From assembly GCF_011065895.1 (NCBI RefSeq), contig NZ_JAALCR010000008.1:248001-312000 (forward strand): a DNA stretch of 64,000 bases. Reading direction: 5' to 3'. Below are positions 7,855 to 15,958 of this stretch, one piece after another (the first letter of the stretch is position 1; each line of letters begins with the position of its first letter). This DNA is from Paludisphaera rhizosphaerae. GTDB lineage: Bacteria > Planctomycetota > Planctomycetia > Isosphaerales > Isosphaeraceae. Both the position numbers and the translations under genes were made by a program. The notes under the pieces were generated by a model. The model saw only the letters and a list, made by a program, of their open reading frames with translations. It did not search any database and had not been told where the DNA came from.

Positions 7855-9081
7855 TCATACGTCCCTCGCGAGCAGTTCGGGGATGCGGGATTCGTCGATC
7901 TCGACGCCCAGCCCGGGTCCTTCGGGGACGGCCAGGGAGCCGTCCTCGACGACGAACGGCCGCTTGAGCAGGCTGGCGCCGAGGAACTGGGGGCCGTTGA
8001 GCGCGGCGGGGTATTGCAGGTCGTAAGCGCCGTAGAGTTGGAGCGCGGCGGCCAGGGCGAGGTCGGGGTCGGTCAGACCGCTTCCCAGGAACCGCAGGCC
8101 TCGGCGCTGAACGATCTCCACCTGGCGACGGGCCTCGGTCAGCCCGCCGCAACGAGCCGGTTTCATGGCGACGCCGTCGAGCAGGCCCAGCTCGATGAAC
8201 TCCTCCAACTCAACCGACGAGACGATTCCCTCGTCCATCAGGATCGGCAGGGCCTTCTGCTGGACGAGCCTCCGATACCCGCCCAGCCGGTTCGCGGGCA
8301 GGGGCTGTTCGAGCACGGCGACGCCCGCGTCGGCCAACTTGGGGGCGACGGCCAGGGCCGTTTCGACGTCGTATCCGCCGTTGGCGTCGGCCCAGAGGAA
8401 GCCGTCGGGGATCAGCTTCTTGACCATCCGGCAGAGGGCCAGGTCGAACTGCGGATCGGGCGCGACCTTCACGTTGAAGTGGCGATAGCCCCGCGCCTTC
8501 CCCTCGGCGATCAGGCGCTCCACATCATCCAGCGTCTTGGGGTTGAGCGTCCAGCTCAGGACGACCTTACGCTTCCCCTTTCCCTCGCGGCCCCAGCGCT
8601 CGGCCGCGGACTTCCCCTCGATCCGCCCGGTCAGGTCGAAGAGGGCCAGGTCGATGCCCGCCTTGGCGATCGGTTGTCCGGTCGAGAACGACGGCGCGAT
8701 CGCGTGATTCATCTCGGCCTGGATCGCGTCGCCGTCGAAGGCGTCGCGGCCGATCAGGACTGGGGTGAGGTACTTGCGGACCGTGGTGGTTACGGTCTCC
8801 AGCGTCTCATAGCTCCAGCGCGGGATGGGAACGCTTTGGCCCCAGCCGACCGCTCCGTCCTCGCTGGTGATCTTCACCAGCACGGACGCCCGGCCGCCCG
8901 GCTTGCCGTCGGGCGTCTCCAGGAACTTGAACCGGCCGACCACCGGGTAGACGACCGGGAACGCCTCCACGGCCGCGATCTTCGCCGACATGACGGCTCC
9001 CCGGGTGGAATGAGGGAGCAGCATCGCCGCCCCCCCCAGTCCGAGCAGGCCTCGTAACGCGGCCCTCCGCGACGCTCGCAT
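7855..9081 (-). CDS. Mandelate racemase/muconate lactonizing enzyme family protein
   Basis: A 408-residue enolase-superfamily enzyme with a Tat-like leader (ASRRAALRGLLGLGG). The capping domain spans about residues 33-150. The barrel carries the Lys acid/base in FNVKVAP (K205), metal ligands D232 (WADANGG), E258 (VLEQPL) and D283 (LMDEG), and K307 (AMKPARCGG). This pattern is closest to the MLE/dipeptide-epimerase subgroup, but the first Lys of the usual KxK pair is Asn203. GGAGGGAG sits 8 nt before the ATG. These enzymes abstract a proton alpha to a carboxylate, for example in acid sugars or dipeptides. Substrate unknown. It probably belongs functionally with the neighbouring oxidoreductase operon. 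Confidence 0.88.
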   Translation of the reverse strand: MRASRRAALRGLLGLGGAAMLLPHSTRGAVMSAKIAAVEAFPVVYPVVGRFKFLETPDGKPGGRASVLVKITSEDGAVGWGQSVPIPRWSYETLETVTTTVRKYLTPVLIGRDAFDGDAIQAEMNHAIAPSFSTGQPIAKAGIDLALFDLTGRIEGKSAAERWGREGKGKRKVVLSWTLNPKTLDDVERLIAEGKARGYRHFNVKVAPDPQFDLALCRMVKKLIPDGFLWADANGGYDVETALAVAPKLADAGVAVLEQPLPANRLGGYRRLVQQKALPILMDEGIVSSVELEEFIELGLLDGVAMKPARCGGLTEARRQVEIVQRRGLRFLGSGLTDPDLALAAALQLYGAYDLQYPAALNGPQFLGASLLKRPFVVEDGSLAVPEGPGLGVEIDESRIPELLARDV

Positions 9082-9177
9082 TCCGCACGCTCCCTCCGGG
9101 CCGCATCGACCGAAGGCCCGGCAACCTCAATTAGAAGAGGCCCGGATGCGTGGATCAAGCGTGCGGCGACCGGCGCT

Positions 9178-9726
9178 TCAAAGCTCGCCGTCGACGCCCA
9201 GCTTGTGGAAGTAGTGCTCCACCTTGTCCTGGTTCTCCAGCAGCCAGTCGATCGACGGCTCGATTCGGAGAGCCTTGCGGATGACCTTCGCCGTGGCTTC
9301 GCGGTGGACGTCGAAGAGGGCCTTGTGGTCGAGATTCTCGACCTTGGTCACCGACGGATCCAGCCAGACGGAGTAGATGATCCCCAGGTCGTTGACCTTG
9401 TCGCGGGGGATGTCGCCGGCGCGGACGGCGTCGAGCACCCCGTGGGCGATCGCCGCCTGGACGGTCCCCATCAGGATGTTGGTGTACTTCGAGTCCTTGA
9501 CGGTCACCTTGCTGACCATCACCGTCGCCGGGCGGACCTGAACGTCGCTGTTGAGGATCGCGAAGACTCGCGAATGCCCCTTCACCTGGTCGCCCACCAG
9601 ATTCGCCAGCGCGTGGCCGACGGGCCCGTCCAACTCGCCGATCACCACCTCAGGCTCGGCGCAGAGGTAGTCCTCGGCCCCTTCCACCAACGCCTCGCCC
9701 GTCCGCAGCACGATCCGATCGCTCAT
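9178..9726 (-). CDS. fae: Formaldehyde-activating enzyme (Fae) homologue with altered catalytic position
   Basis: A 182-residue protein aligning over its length with Fae, which condenses formaldehyde with tetrahydromethanopterin in the cytoplasm. Recognisable segments are TGEALVEG, VVIGELDGPVGHALANL, ATVMVSKVTVKDSKY and a helical VHREATAKVIRKAL. In Methylobacterium Fae the sequence EVAHIDL contains the His implicated in catalysis; here the aligned segment reads CAEPEVV, placing Glu24 at that His. About 20 C-terminal residues extend beyond the usual Fae core. AGGAG lies upstream of the ATG. Planctomycetes are known to carry H4MPT-linked C1 genes, but no other such gene is in this window. It may be a Fae paralogue with changed chemistry. 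Confidence 0.8.
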   Translation of the reverse strand: MSDRIVLRTGEALVEGAEDYLCAEPEVVIGELDGPVGHALANLVGDQVKGHSRVFAILNSDVQVRPATVMVSKVTVKDSKYTNILMGTVQAAIAHGVLDAVRAGDIPRDKVNDLGIIYSVWLDPSVTKVENLDHKALFDVHREATAKVIRKALRIEPSIDWLLENQDKVEHYFHKLGVDGEL

Positions 9727-9742
9727 CGTCTGACTCCTCTTC

Positions 9743-9763
9743 GGCCTCGTCGTTTACGAGGCC
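9743..9763 (-). terminator. Hairpin downstream of the SYLF gene
   Basis: Arms GGCCTCGT and ACGAGGCC (8 bp, perfect) around a 5-nt loop. It lies between the stop of the SYLF-domain gene and the start of the Fae homologue on the same strand, so it probably ends the SYLF transcript. No clear U-tract follows. Confidence 0.45.
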
Positions 9764-9826
9764 CCGAGGATAGCCGAAGGCGCGTGCCGCCGGAAGCGGG
9801 CGGGACCGGCAGTCGTCTCGTCCCTC

Positions 9827-10888
9827 TCAGCGCTTCGGAGGATCGAGGGCCGGGAAGTCGTCGAGGTCGGCGTCGGGATTGGGTTTGGCCTTCGGCCTGG
9901 ACTCGACCTTCGGACGCGAGGGGATCGCAGCTGGCAGATCTTCCTCGTTGGGCCGCATCGAAGGCTTCGGGCCGGGCTTGGCGCTGGGGAGCGGGTCAAG
10001 GTCATCGTCACCCTCGATCACCGGCTCGGGACGAACGACGCGGGGACGGGTGCGCGGGGCGGTGGTGGTGCTCGGACGGCTGGAGGTCCGCGGGACCGCT
10101 CCCTCGATGACGGTTTCGTCGCCGTTCTCGTCCAGGATGATCGGCTCGCCGTCGATCACCTCCGCGGGGCGGCCGACGACGGGGACGGGGGAGGCGGTCT
10201 TCTCAGACAGGAGCGCCTGGAGCGTGCCGGCCTCGGCGGAGACGGGGAGCGTGCTGTTGACGGCCAGGATCTCGCCGACGGAGACGGGCCGGCCGTAGTA
10301 GGCCATGTTCGCCCGCCAGTCGATCTGGAGCGTTCCCCCCTCGGCCGAGACGCCGGCGAAGACGCCTCGGGTGTTCGAGTACGACAGAATCTCCGACTTC
10401 AAGGCGACGTCGGTGCCGGCCTCGAACCGCTTGCCCACCGGCCCGGCGGCCGCGCCGACGTCCACGCCGAGGGTCAGCTTGTCCTTCCCCTTGATGAAGC
10501 GGTCGAGACCGCGCTGGGTCTGGAAGACCAGGATCAGGTCGGTCTTCTGGGCGCCGGCCTGGAAGCCGAAGCTGCCCCCCACCAGGTGGATGAAAACCGG
10601 GTTGCTCCACTGGCCGTCGGCCTGACGGACGAGCAGCACGCCCCGGCCGAACCGGGCGCCGATGACGAAACCAGCCTTGACCATGTTCGGGATGATGGCG
10701 ATTCCCTCGGCCTTGCGCATCACCAGCCGGGGCATGCCGGTCTTCGGGTTGCGCGTAACCTCGCTCATCGCCTGGATCGCCTGGCCGACGACCACGTCGG
10801 GAGGCTTCTGGGCCATCGCGGGGGTCACGGCGAGCCAAGTGAGCACGCAGCACAAGGCGGCCGACCGCATCCGATTCGGGGTCCGCAT
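9827..10888 (-). CDS. Lipid-binding SYLF domain protein, secreted
   Basis: A 353-residue protein with a Sec signal peptide (residues 1-26, ending AMA). A SYLF (DUF500/Ysc84-like) domain occupies about residues 30-220: AEGIAIIPNMVKAGFVIGARFGRGVLL, then FIHLVGGSFGFQAGAQ and DLILVF, ending near YSNTRGVFAGVSAEGG. SYLF domains bind phosphoinositides in eukaryotes, and bacterial versions are thought to associate with lipids in the envelope. The C-terminal 120 residues are Pro/Asp/Lys-rich, low in complexity and probably disordered. A promoter-like sequence lies about 75-105 bp upstream, and the gene appears to be transcribed alone. Confidence 0.88.
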   Translation of the reverse strand: MRTPNRMRSAALCCVLTWLAVTPAMAQKPPDVVVGQAIQAMSEVTRNPKTGMPRLVMRKAEGIAIIPNMVKAGFVIGARFGRGVLLVRQADGQWSNPVFIHLVGGSFGFQAGAQKTDLILVFQTQRGLDRFIKGKDKLTLGVDVGAAAGPVGKRFEAGTDVALKSEILSYSNTRGVFAGVSAEGGTLQIDWRANMAYYGRPVSVGEILAVNSTLPVSAEAGTLQALLSEKTASPVPVVGRPAEVIDGEPIILDENGDETVIEGAVPRTSSRPSTTTAPRTRPRVVRPEPVIEGDDDLDPLPSAKPGPKPSMRPNEEDLPAAIPSRPKVESRPKAKPNPDADLDDFPALDPPKR

Positions 10889-10963
10889 CGATGTTCTCGC
10901 TTTCTGGGGTCGCGCGACGGCGCTGTTCCCGACGGCCGAACGGTCGGCCTGGAAGATGCGGCG

Positions 10964-10992
10964 GGTTTACAACCGTTCCGATTTTTCGTCAA
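10964..10992 (-). promoter_or_regulatory. Predicted sigma-70-type promoter for the SYLF gene
   Basis: On the minus strand, TTGACG (10992-10987) and TAAACC (10969-10964) are separated by exactly 17 nt in an AT-rich patch (AAAAAT) that stands out in this GC-rich DNA. The predicted start point would leave a leader of about 70 nt. The -35 box is good and the -10 box is weak. Confidence 0.42.
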
Positions 10993-11019
10993 GTCGAGCC
11001 GGGCTTCGGCCGACGGCCC

Positions 11020-12942
11020 TCAGCGGATGATGCGGAGGTCCAGCGGCTCGTCCGATCGGGCGGTGTTGACGCGGACACGCGGGTCAGACGCGGCATCGTC
11101 GAAACGGATCGGCGTCCGGCCGTCGGGACGGGCGACGTGCACGGGAGGCTGCTTGCCCGCGGCCATGGCGGTCCGGTCGGAGGCGTATTCGTTGTAGTGT
11201 ACGGCCAGCACCCGGCGCATCTCGCGGATAGCGGCGTCCGTTTCCTGGGCGCTATGACCGCTGGAGACGATCAACTCCGACATCGCGCCGTCGAGGTGGG
11301 CGCTGAGGTAAGGCACCACGCCGTCGCCCCCTTCGGGGAGCGGCTCCTTGCCGTTGTAGCCGATGATCGAATGGAACGGCACCTCGTCGCGCATCGGCAG
11401 CTTGGACATCGCCTGGAGCACCGGGTTGGCCAGTCCGAGTTGGGCCACGCTGGTGGCGTAGCGCTCCCCCTTGAATTGCCAACCGAGGTCGTCGCTCCCG
11501 TTGAGCTTTGCCAGGGCCCCCTGAATGTCCAGCACGTCCTTGGGAACGCGGATCAGCCGTGAAGCGACCCGACCGACCCACGCGTCCCCCAACGGGCTCC
11601 CGTGGTGAGGCGTCGACACGAAGACGACGCGGGTGACCGTCGGCACCGGTGCGAAGAACATGGAATCGACCAGCATCTGCTTCTGCTCTTGATCGAGCAC
11701 GACCTCGTCCGGCGATTTGTCGGAGGCGGCCTGCCAGAGCGACTCGCCGCTGTCGCTGATCATCATCCGCGAGAGCAGCCCTCCCATGCTGTGGCCGACG
11801 AGGATCATGTCGTTGAGCGCGGGGTCCTTCCCGAGCGGGTCGAACTCGTCGCGGATCGACACCAGCGACTGCCGCAGCCGCGCCGCGGAAGTCAGGATCG
11901 GATTGCCGGTCGAGTAGAAGAACATCCAGAACTGGTAGCGTTTACGCAGCTCGGGGTCGCCGCGAAGCTCGTTCATGGCGTCGGCCCAGGCGCCGGGGCT
12001 GGACATCAGACCGTGGACGAAGATCACGGGGATCTTGCCCGGCTGATATGGGTCCATCATGAAGATGCCCGTCCTGCCGTCGTACTCCGAGGGATACAGC
12101 ACCCCAAGCCGACCGACGAGGTCGAGGTTCCCTTCGTGGAACTGGCGGGCGACGCCGATGGTCATGTCGTAGGCCAGGGGGAGAGCGGGGCCGCCGTTGG
12201 GGCTCCACATCATGTCCGGATTCTGGGTCGGATCATGCAGCACCAGAACGGCCGACGGCTCGCCCGGTCGACCAGGACGGATCACGGCCGACGACGAGCG
12301 GAAGAGCTGGGCCGGGAAGTGCCTTTCCGAAGGGTCGGTGACGTCCACGCCCCCCTCGACGGCCTTGGCGCGGTCCTCGACGGTGCGGGCCATTCGGATC
12401 ACCACCGGTGCGCCGACGCCCCCCCGCGCCACCGTGCGGTGGAAGCCCTTAACCTCGAACTGCTGCGCCGGCAGAACCTCCTGCCAGAGCGCCGCGTCGT
12501 AGATGCCGACCTGGCCCCCGACGCCGACGCCGGACTGCTCCATCGCCTCTTTCCAGGAGATCCCCTCGGACTTCACCCGGCGGTCGGCCGTGGCCAGCAT
12601 GTATTCGATGGCCCGGCGATAGGCGCTGCGGGCGTCGAGCACCTCGGGCGGAAGATCCTCGTTCGCCCCGCCGCCGACGACCATCGGCAGGGCCTCCAGC
12701 GCGGCGTCGCGGAAGTAGGTGACGGCCCAGGCGGGGTGCTTCCGGTCCAGTTCCAGCCCAGTGCGAATCAGGGCGTGCGCGCGACGGTTCCCCGCCGGCA
12801 CGAGCGCCTCGGCCTCGATCAACTCATGGGTTTCGCGCGCCGCGATGGGCTTCTCATGCACGACGATCGACGCGCAGCCTCCCACCGTCGCCAGCGTGAG
12901 GGCCGTCGCAGTCAGACACAAGAGACGCCGAGTCGGAATCAT
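11020..12942 (-). CDS. Alpha/beta-hydrolase lipoprotein
   Basis: About 640 residues. The ATG giving MIPTRRLL is preferred over a GTG 15 nt upstream because GAGG lies 9 nt before it. A lipobox VGGC (Cys23) follows the hydrophobic segment, so the protein is probably a membrane-anchored lipoprotein. Residues about 300-560 form an alpha/beta hydrolase: PVIFVHGLMSSPGAW (oxyanion region), DMILVGHSMGGLLSR (nucleophilic Ser), VFVSTPHHGSPLGD and a C-terminal SSGHSAQE supplying the likely catalytic His. The layout resembles PGAP1/lipase-like esterases. The N-terminal 300 residues have no fold I recognise. It overlaps the upstream permease gene by 89 nt. Substrate unknown. Confidence 0.82.
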   Translation of the reverse strand: MIPTRRLLCLTATALTLATVGGCASIVVHEKPIAARETHELIEAEALVPAGNRRAHALIRTGLELDRKHPAWAVTYFRDAALEALPMVVGGGANEDLPPEVLDARSAYRRAIEYMLATADRRVKSEGISWKEAMEQSGVGVGGQVGIYDAALWQEVLPAQQFEVKGFHRTVARGGVGAPVVIRMARTVEDRAKAVEGGVDVTDPSERHFPAQLFRSSSAVIRPGRPGEPSAVLVLHDPTQNPDMMWSPNGGPALPLAYDMTIGVARQFHEGNLDLVGRLGVLYPSEYDGRTGIFMMDPYQPGKIPVIFVHGLMSSPGAWADAMNELRGDPELRKRYQFWMFFYSTGNPILTSAARLRQSLVSIRDEFDPLGKDPALNDMILVGHSMGGLLSRMMISDSGESLWQAASDKSPDEVVLDQEQKQMLVDSMFFAPVPTVTRVVFVSTPHHGSPLGDAWVGRVASRLIRVPKDVLDIQGALAKLNGSDDLGWQFKGERYATSVAQLGLANPVLQAMSKLPMRDEVPFHSIIGYNGKEPLPEGGDGVVPYLSAHLDGAMSELIVSSGHSAQETDAAIREMRRVLAVHYNEYASDRTAMAAGKQPPVHVARPDGRTPIRFDDAASDPRVRVNTARSDEPLDLRIIR

Positions 12943-14875
12943 CCGCGAGAACCTCACCGGTCCAAATCATCGCAGAGGGCAGCCCGGCGGGGATCTTAGC
13001 GTGGACCGGAATCCTGTCTGCGCAGGAATTCGGTGTATCGTCCCCTTTGCCCGACCGGTGAGGGCGGCCGACCACGGCGTCAAAGGAGCCGGTCAACGAG
13101 GCGTGAAACGCGACCGTGCATGCCGCGATGGCGGCCGTCGCGACCAGCCAGGCGACGGCGACGCTCCGCGAGCCGACCCAGGGGGCCAACGGCGTCCGCT
13201 TGAGCCAGGGAACCGCACCGCCCTGAGTGACTGCGGCAACCTCCTCCCAGGTGAAGAGGGGAGCCATGGCCAGGATCGGAGGAATGACCGATGTCAGCAG
13301 GGTGACTCCGGCGATGGCCGCAAGCGCGCGGGGCCAGCCGGCGGGATCGAGGGGCCACTTCGCCTTCTCGGCATTGAGCCCAGCGGTGACGCCCAGCGAA
13401 CTGTAGAGCGGATAGGAAATCCCCAGCCAGACAAGTCCGGCCAGGAACCCAAGCGGGTGAATCGCCCCGGAAGCCAGCCCCAGAAGCCAGAGCGTCATCA
13501 GCCAGTAAACGGCCTCCCGAGTCCTCCAGAGAGCACCGCGTGACTTGCCGCGGACGATCTCGCGGCCTGTCAGCGGAGTGGCCAGCAGCCCGAGCCAGGT
13601 GTCGCGGAGACGTTCGCGGTTGATCGACTCGGCAGCGGCCCCGACGAGCCCCACCGAGAACGCCAGGACGAGCAGCGACGTGAACTGCCGGATCGCCAGA
13701 TTAAATTCGAGCCGGGCTCGACCCGGTCCCGGGGGTGAGATCGTCCCCACGACGAGCCGCTCGGCGATCACGCGCGTCAGCGGGTTTTCCTCGGGGATGT
13801 AATAGGCCTCGGTCGACGGCCCATAGCCTCGTGAGAGCAGTTCGGCGAAGGCCGGCCCGGCGAACCACCAAACGCCGACCGCGCACACCGTCGTCCCCAA
13901 CCACTGCATGAGCCTGTTCGAGAGATGCTGTGCGCGCCCCCTCGGTCCGCGAGCAAACTGCTCGCTCCAAAAGATCGGGTCGTCGCCGCAGGGGCGACGC
14001 GGCGGGGTCCAGCGGTTGGCCGCGCGGAGCGATTTCAGGGCGCCCGCTCGCCCCTCGGCGTCGTTCAACTCACGCGAGGCCGGCCGCAGACGATAGGTCG
14101 CCCAGGCCGTCGCGGCGACCGCCAGGACGACCTGAATTGCCGCCATTCGGAAGACCCCCTCAGCGAACCCCCAGGGTCGGGGGAACGCCCCCAGCAGGCT
14201 CGTCGCCAGGCCGAACGGCGAGCCATCGAGGGCCCAGAGAAGCGGCGCTGTCATCCACGGCGGCAACGGAGGTAAGACGAGGGGACGAATTATCAGGAAC
14301 GTCATCGGCAGGGCGTACCAGACATAGATCCACCAGCCCGCCGCGAACGTCGCCCGAACGGTCGTCCTCGACTCGACCGAAGCGACGAGGCAGAGTCCCG
14401 CGACCCCCAGCGCCGTCGACGCCGCAGCGAGCATCGAAAGCCAGGCAAGTCTCGGGTCGACTCCGCCGAAGTAAACGAGCAAGACCACCACGGGGAACGT
14501 GGCCAGCGTCGCGTTCGCCGTCCGCAAGAGATGAGCGGCCATGACGCCCACGACGACTTCGAGGCTGGTGAACCGCGTCGCCAGCAGAGAATCCAGCGAC
14601 TTCCGGTCGCGCTCCGAGGCGATCGCCGCCGCCAGCGACGACGTGAACCCGAACGCGACGCACATCTGCACGAAAGCCACCACTGCGAACGCCGTGTGCG
14701 CGAATCGCGCCGCACCGCTCACGCTCAGACGATCCCAGCCCATCCAGTCCCACAGTCCCAGACAGCCGACCACCGCCGCGCCGGCCAACGCGGCCGCCGC
14801 CAGCCGATCGCGGAACAGCGACGCACGCTCAACCGAGGCCGCGAACTCACGCTTGATGAATGGGGCGATCATCAT
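12854..14875 (-). CDS. ABC-2 type permease, two membrane halves in one chain
   Basis: About 673 residues with many hydrophobic helices, starting MMIAPFIKREF, typical of ABC-2 permeases. The family signature before the second helix appears twice: SERDRKSLDSLLATRFTSLE at about residues 87-106 and NRERLRDTWLGLLATPLTG at about 419-437. So two permease halves are joined by a soluble loop (residues about 265-325). The last about 60 residues, after the final helix, are polar and run 89 nt into the next gene. No ATP-binding subunit is adjacent, so its ATPase must be encoded elsewhere. In-frame start codons further upstream exist, but the chosen one fits the family N-terminus. Confidence 0.8.
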   Translation of the reverse strand: MMIAPFIKREFAASVERASLFRDRLAAAALAGAAVVGCLGLWDWMGWDRLSVSGAARFAHTAFAVVAFVQMCVAFGFTSSLAAAIASERDRKSLDSLLATRFTSLEVVVGVMAAHLLRTANATLATFPVVVLLVYFGGVDPRLAWLSMLAAASTALGVAGLCLVASVESRTTVRATFAAGWWIYVWYALPMTFLIIRPLVLPPLPPWMTAPLLWALDGSPFGLATSLLGAFPRPWGFAEGVFRMAAIQVVLAVAATAWATYRLRPASRELNDAEGRAGALKSLRAANRWTPPRRPCGDDPIFWSEQFARGPRGRAQHLSNRLMQWLGTTVCAVGVWWFAGPAFAELLSRGYGPSTEAYYIPEENPLTRVIAERLVVGTISPPGPGRARLEFNLAIRQFTSLLVLAFSVGLVGAAAESINRERLRDTWLGLLATPLTGREIVRGKSRGALWRTREAVYWLMTLWLLGLASGAIHPLGFLAGLVWLGISYPLYSSLGVTAGLNAEKAKWPLDPAGWPRALAAIAGVTLLTSVIPPILAMAPLFTWEEVAAVTQGGAVPWLKRTPLAPWVGSRSVAVAWLVATAAIAACTVAFHASLTGSFDAVVGRPHRSGKGDDTPNSCADRIPVHAKIPAGLPSAMIWTGEVLADDSDSASLVSDCDGPHAGDGGRLRVDRRA

Positions 14876-14967
14876 GTCCGCCGCTCCCTGGAATCCAACG
14901 ACACCTGTCGTAGCAGCGGTCATTAGACAACGGGAACGCCGCGAATTCAAGGGGCCTTAAAGGAGCT

Positions 14968-15930
14968 TTAGAAATGGGCGGAGGCGGCCTCGGCCTTCTC
15001 GACGTCGGGCGAGTGGTGGGCGGAGACGCAGGAGAGGACGCTGGCCGTCACCAGGATCATTGCCAGGCCTTCGGCGGCCGTCGGGAGCCGCCATTCCCAC
15101 AGGAAGGCGTAGACCAGCGCGAAGAGCGTCTCAAAGAGGATCATCTGGCCGACCATCGTCAGAGGAAGCAGCCGGCTCATCCGGTTCCACAGGGCGTTGC
15201 CGACGATCGACGCAAAGATCGCCAGGCCGGACGCCACCCCCATAAACCGCAACCAGGCGGCAGGGGCGTGCGAACGGCCTCCCAACGTCCAGGCGGGGAC
15301 GACCAGGAGCAGGGCCAACGCCCCCGTCGTCAAACCCGCGAGCAGGTTCCAATCATAGGCGGAAACGTGGTCGAGTCGCGCAAGCCAGCGGGCGTTCTCC
15401 ACCGCATAGGCCGTCCATGCGACGAGTGCGCCGACGGCGCAGAGGAGCCCCACCAACCGCGTCGATTGCGTCCCAGTGTCGTCGCCGCCGAGCGACTGCC
15501 CGGCGATGCACGCGACCCCGGCGGCGCCCAGCAATAGCGATGGAGCCAGCCGACGCAGCGGGGCCGCGCCGGGGTCGCGACTGCCGATCAGCGTGACCGT
15601 CACCGGCAGCATCCCGACCACCAACGAGGCCATCGCCATCCCGCCGAGTTGAACGGCGTTGGCGAGCAGGACGTAGTAAAGCACGTTGCCGAGAAAACTG
15701 AGCCGGAAGAGCCCCCGCCAATGGGGGCCTCCGAGCGACTCGGTCAGCGCGCGCCAACGGGGGGCGACGAGAGCCGCGGAGATCGCCCCGTAAGCCAAAT
15801 AGCGGGCCGACGCGATCTGGAGCGGGGTGAAATCGCGGACCAATTCCGGCGCAAGGAAGACCAGGCCCCAAAGCGCCCCAGCGGCGATGCCGCAGACCAC
15901 CCCAGCCCACGTTTTGCTCGAATCCGACAC
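14968..15930 (-). CDS. EamA/DMT family transporter
   Basis: About 320 residues with ten hydrophobic segments in the EamA (drug/metabolite transporter) pattern: AGALWGLVFLAPE, ASARYLAYGAISAAL, GMAMASLVVGMLPV and, in the second half, LVAWTAYAVENARWLAR and MVGQMILFETLFALVYAFLW. I chose a GTG start because AAGGAG lies 10 nt upstream. A longer reading would begin with an Arg-rich stretch overlapping the protease gene. It is probably an inner-membrane exporter of amino acids or other small metabolites, which cannot be narrowed from sequence. It starts 28 nt after the HtrA-like protease stop, so the two are probably co-transcribed. Confidence 0.88.
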   Translation of the reverse strand: MSDSSKTWAGVVCGIAAGALWGLVFLAPELVRDFTPLQIASARYLAYGAISAALVAPRWRALTESLGGPHWRGLFRLSFLGNVLYYVLLANAVQLGGMAMASLVVGMLPVTVTLIGSRDPGAAPLRRLAPSLLLGAAGVACIAGQSLGGDDTGTQSTRLVGLLCAVGALVAWTAYAVENARWLARLDHVSAYDWNLLAGLTTGALALLLVVPAWTLGGRSHAPAAWLRFMGVASGLAIFASIVGNALWNRMSRLLPLTMVGQMILFETLFALVYAFLWEWRLPTAAEGLAMILVTASVLSCVSAHHSPDVEKAEAASAHF

Positions 15931-15958
15931 GCGCGACCGACTCCTTGGGGAACGCCCG

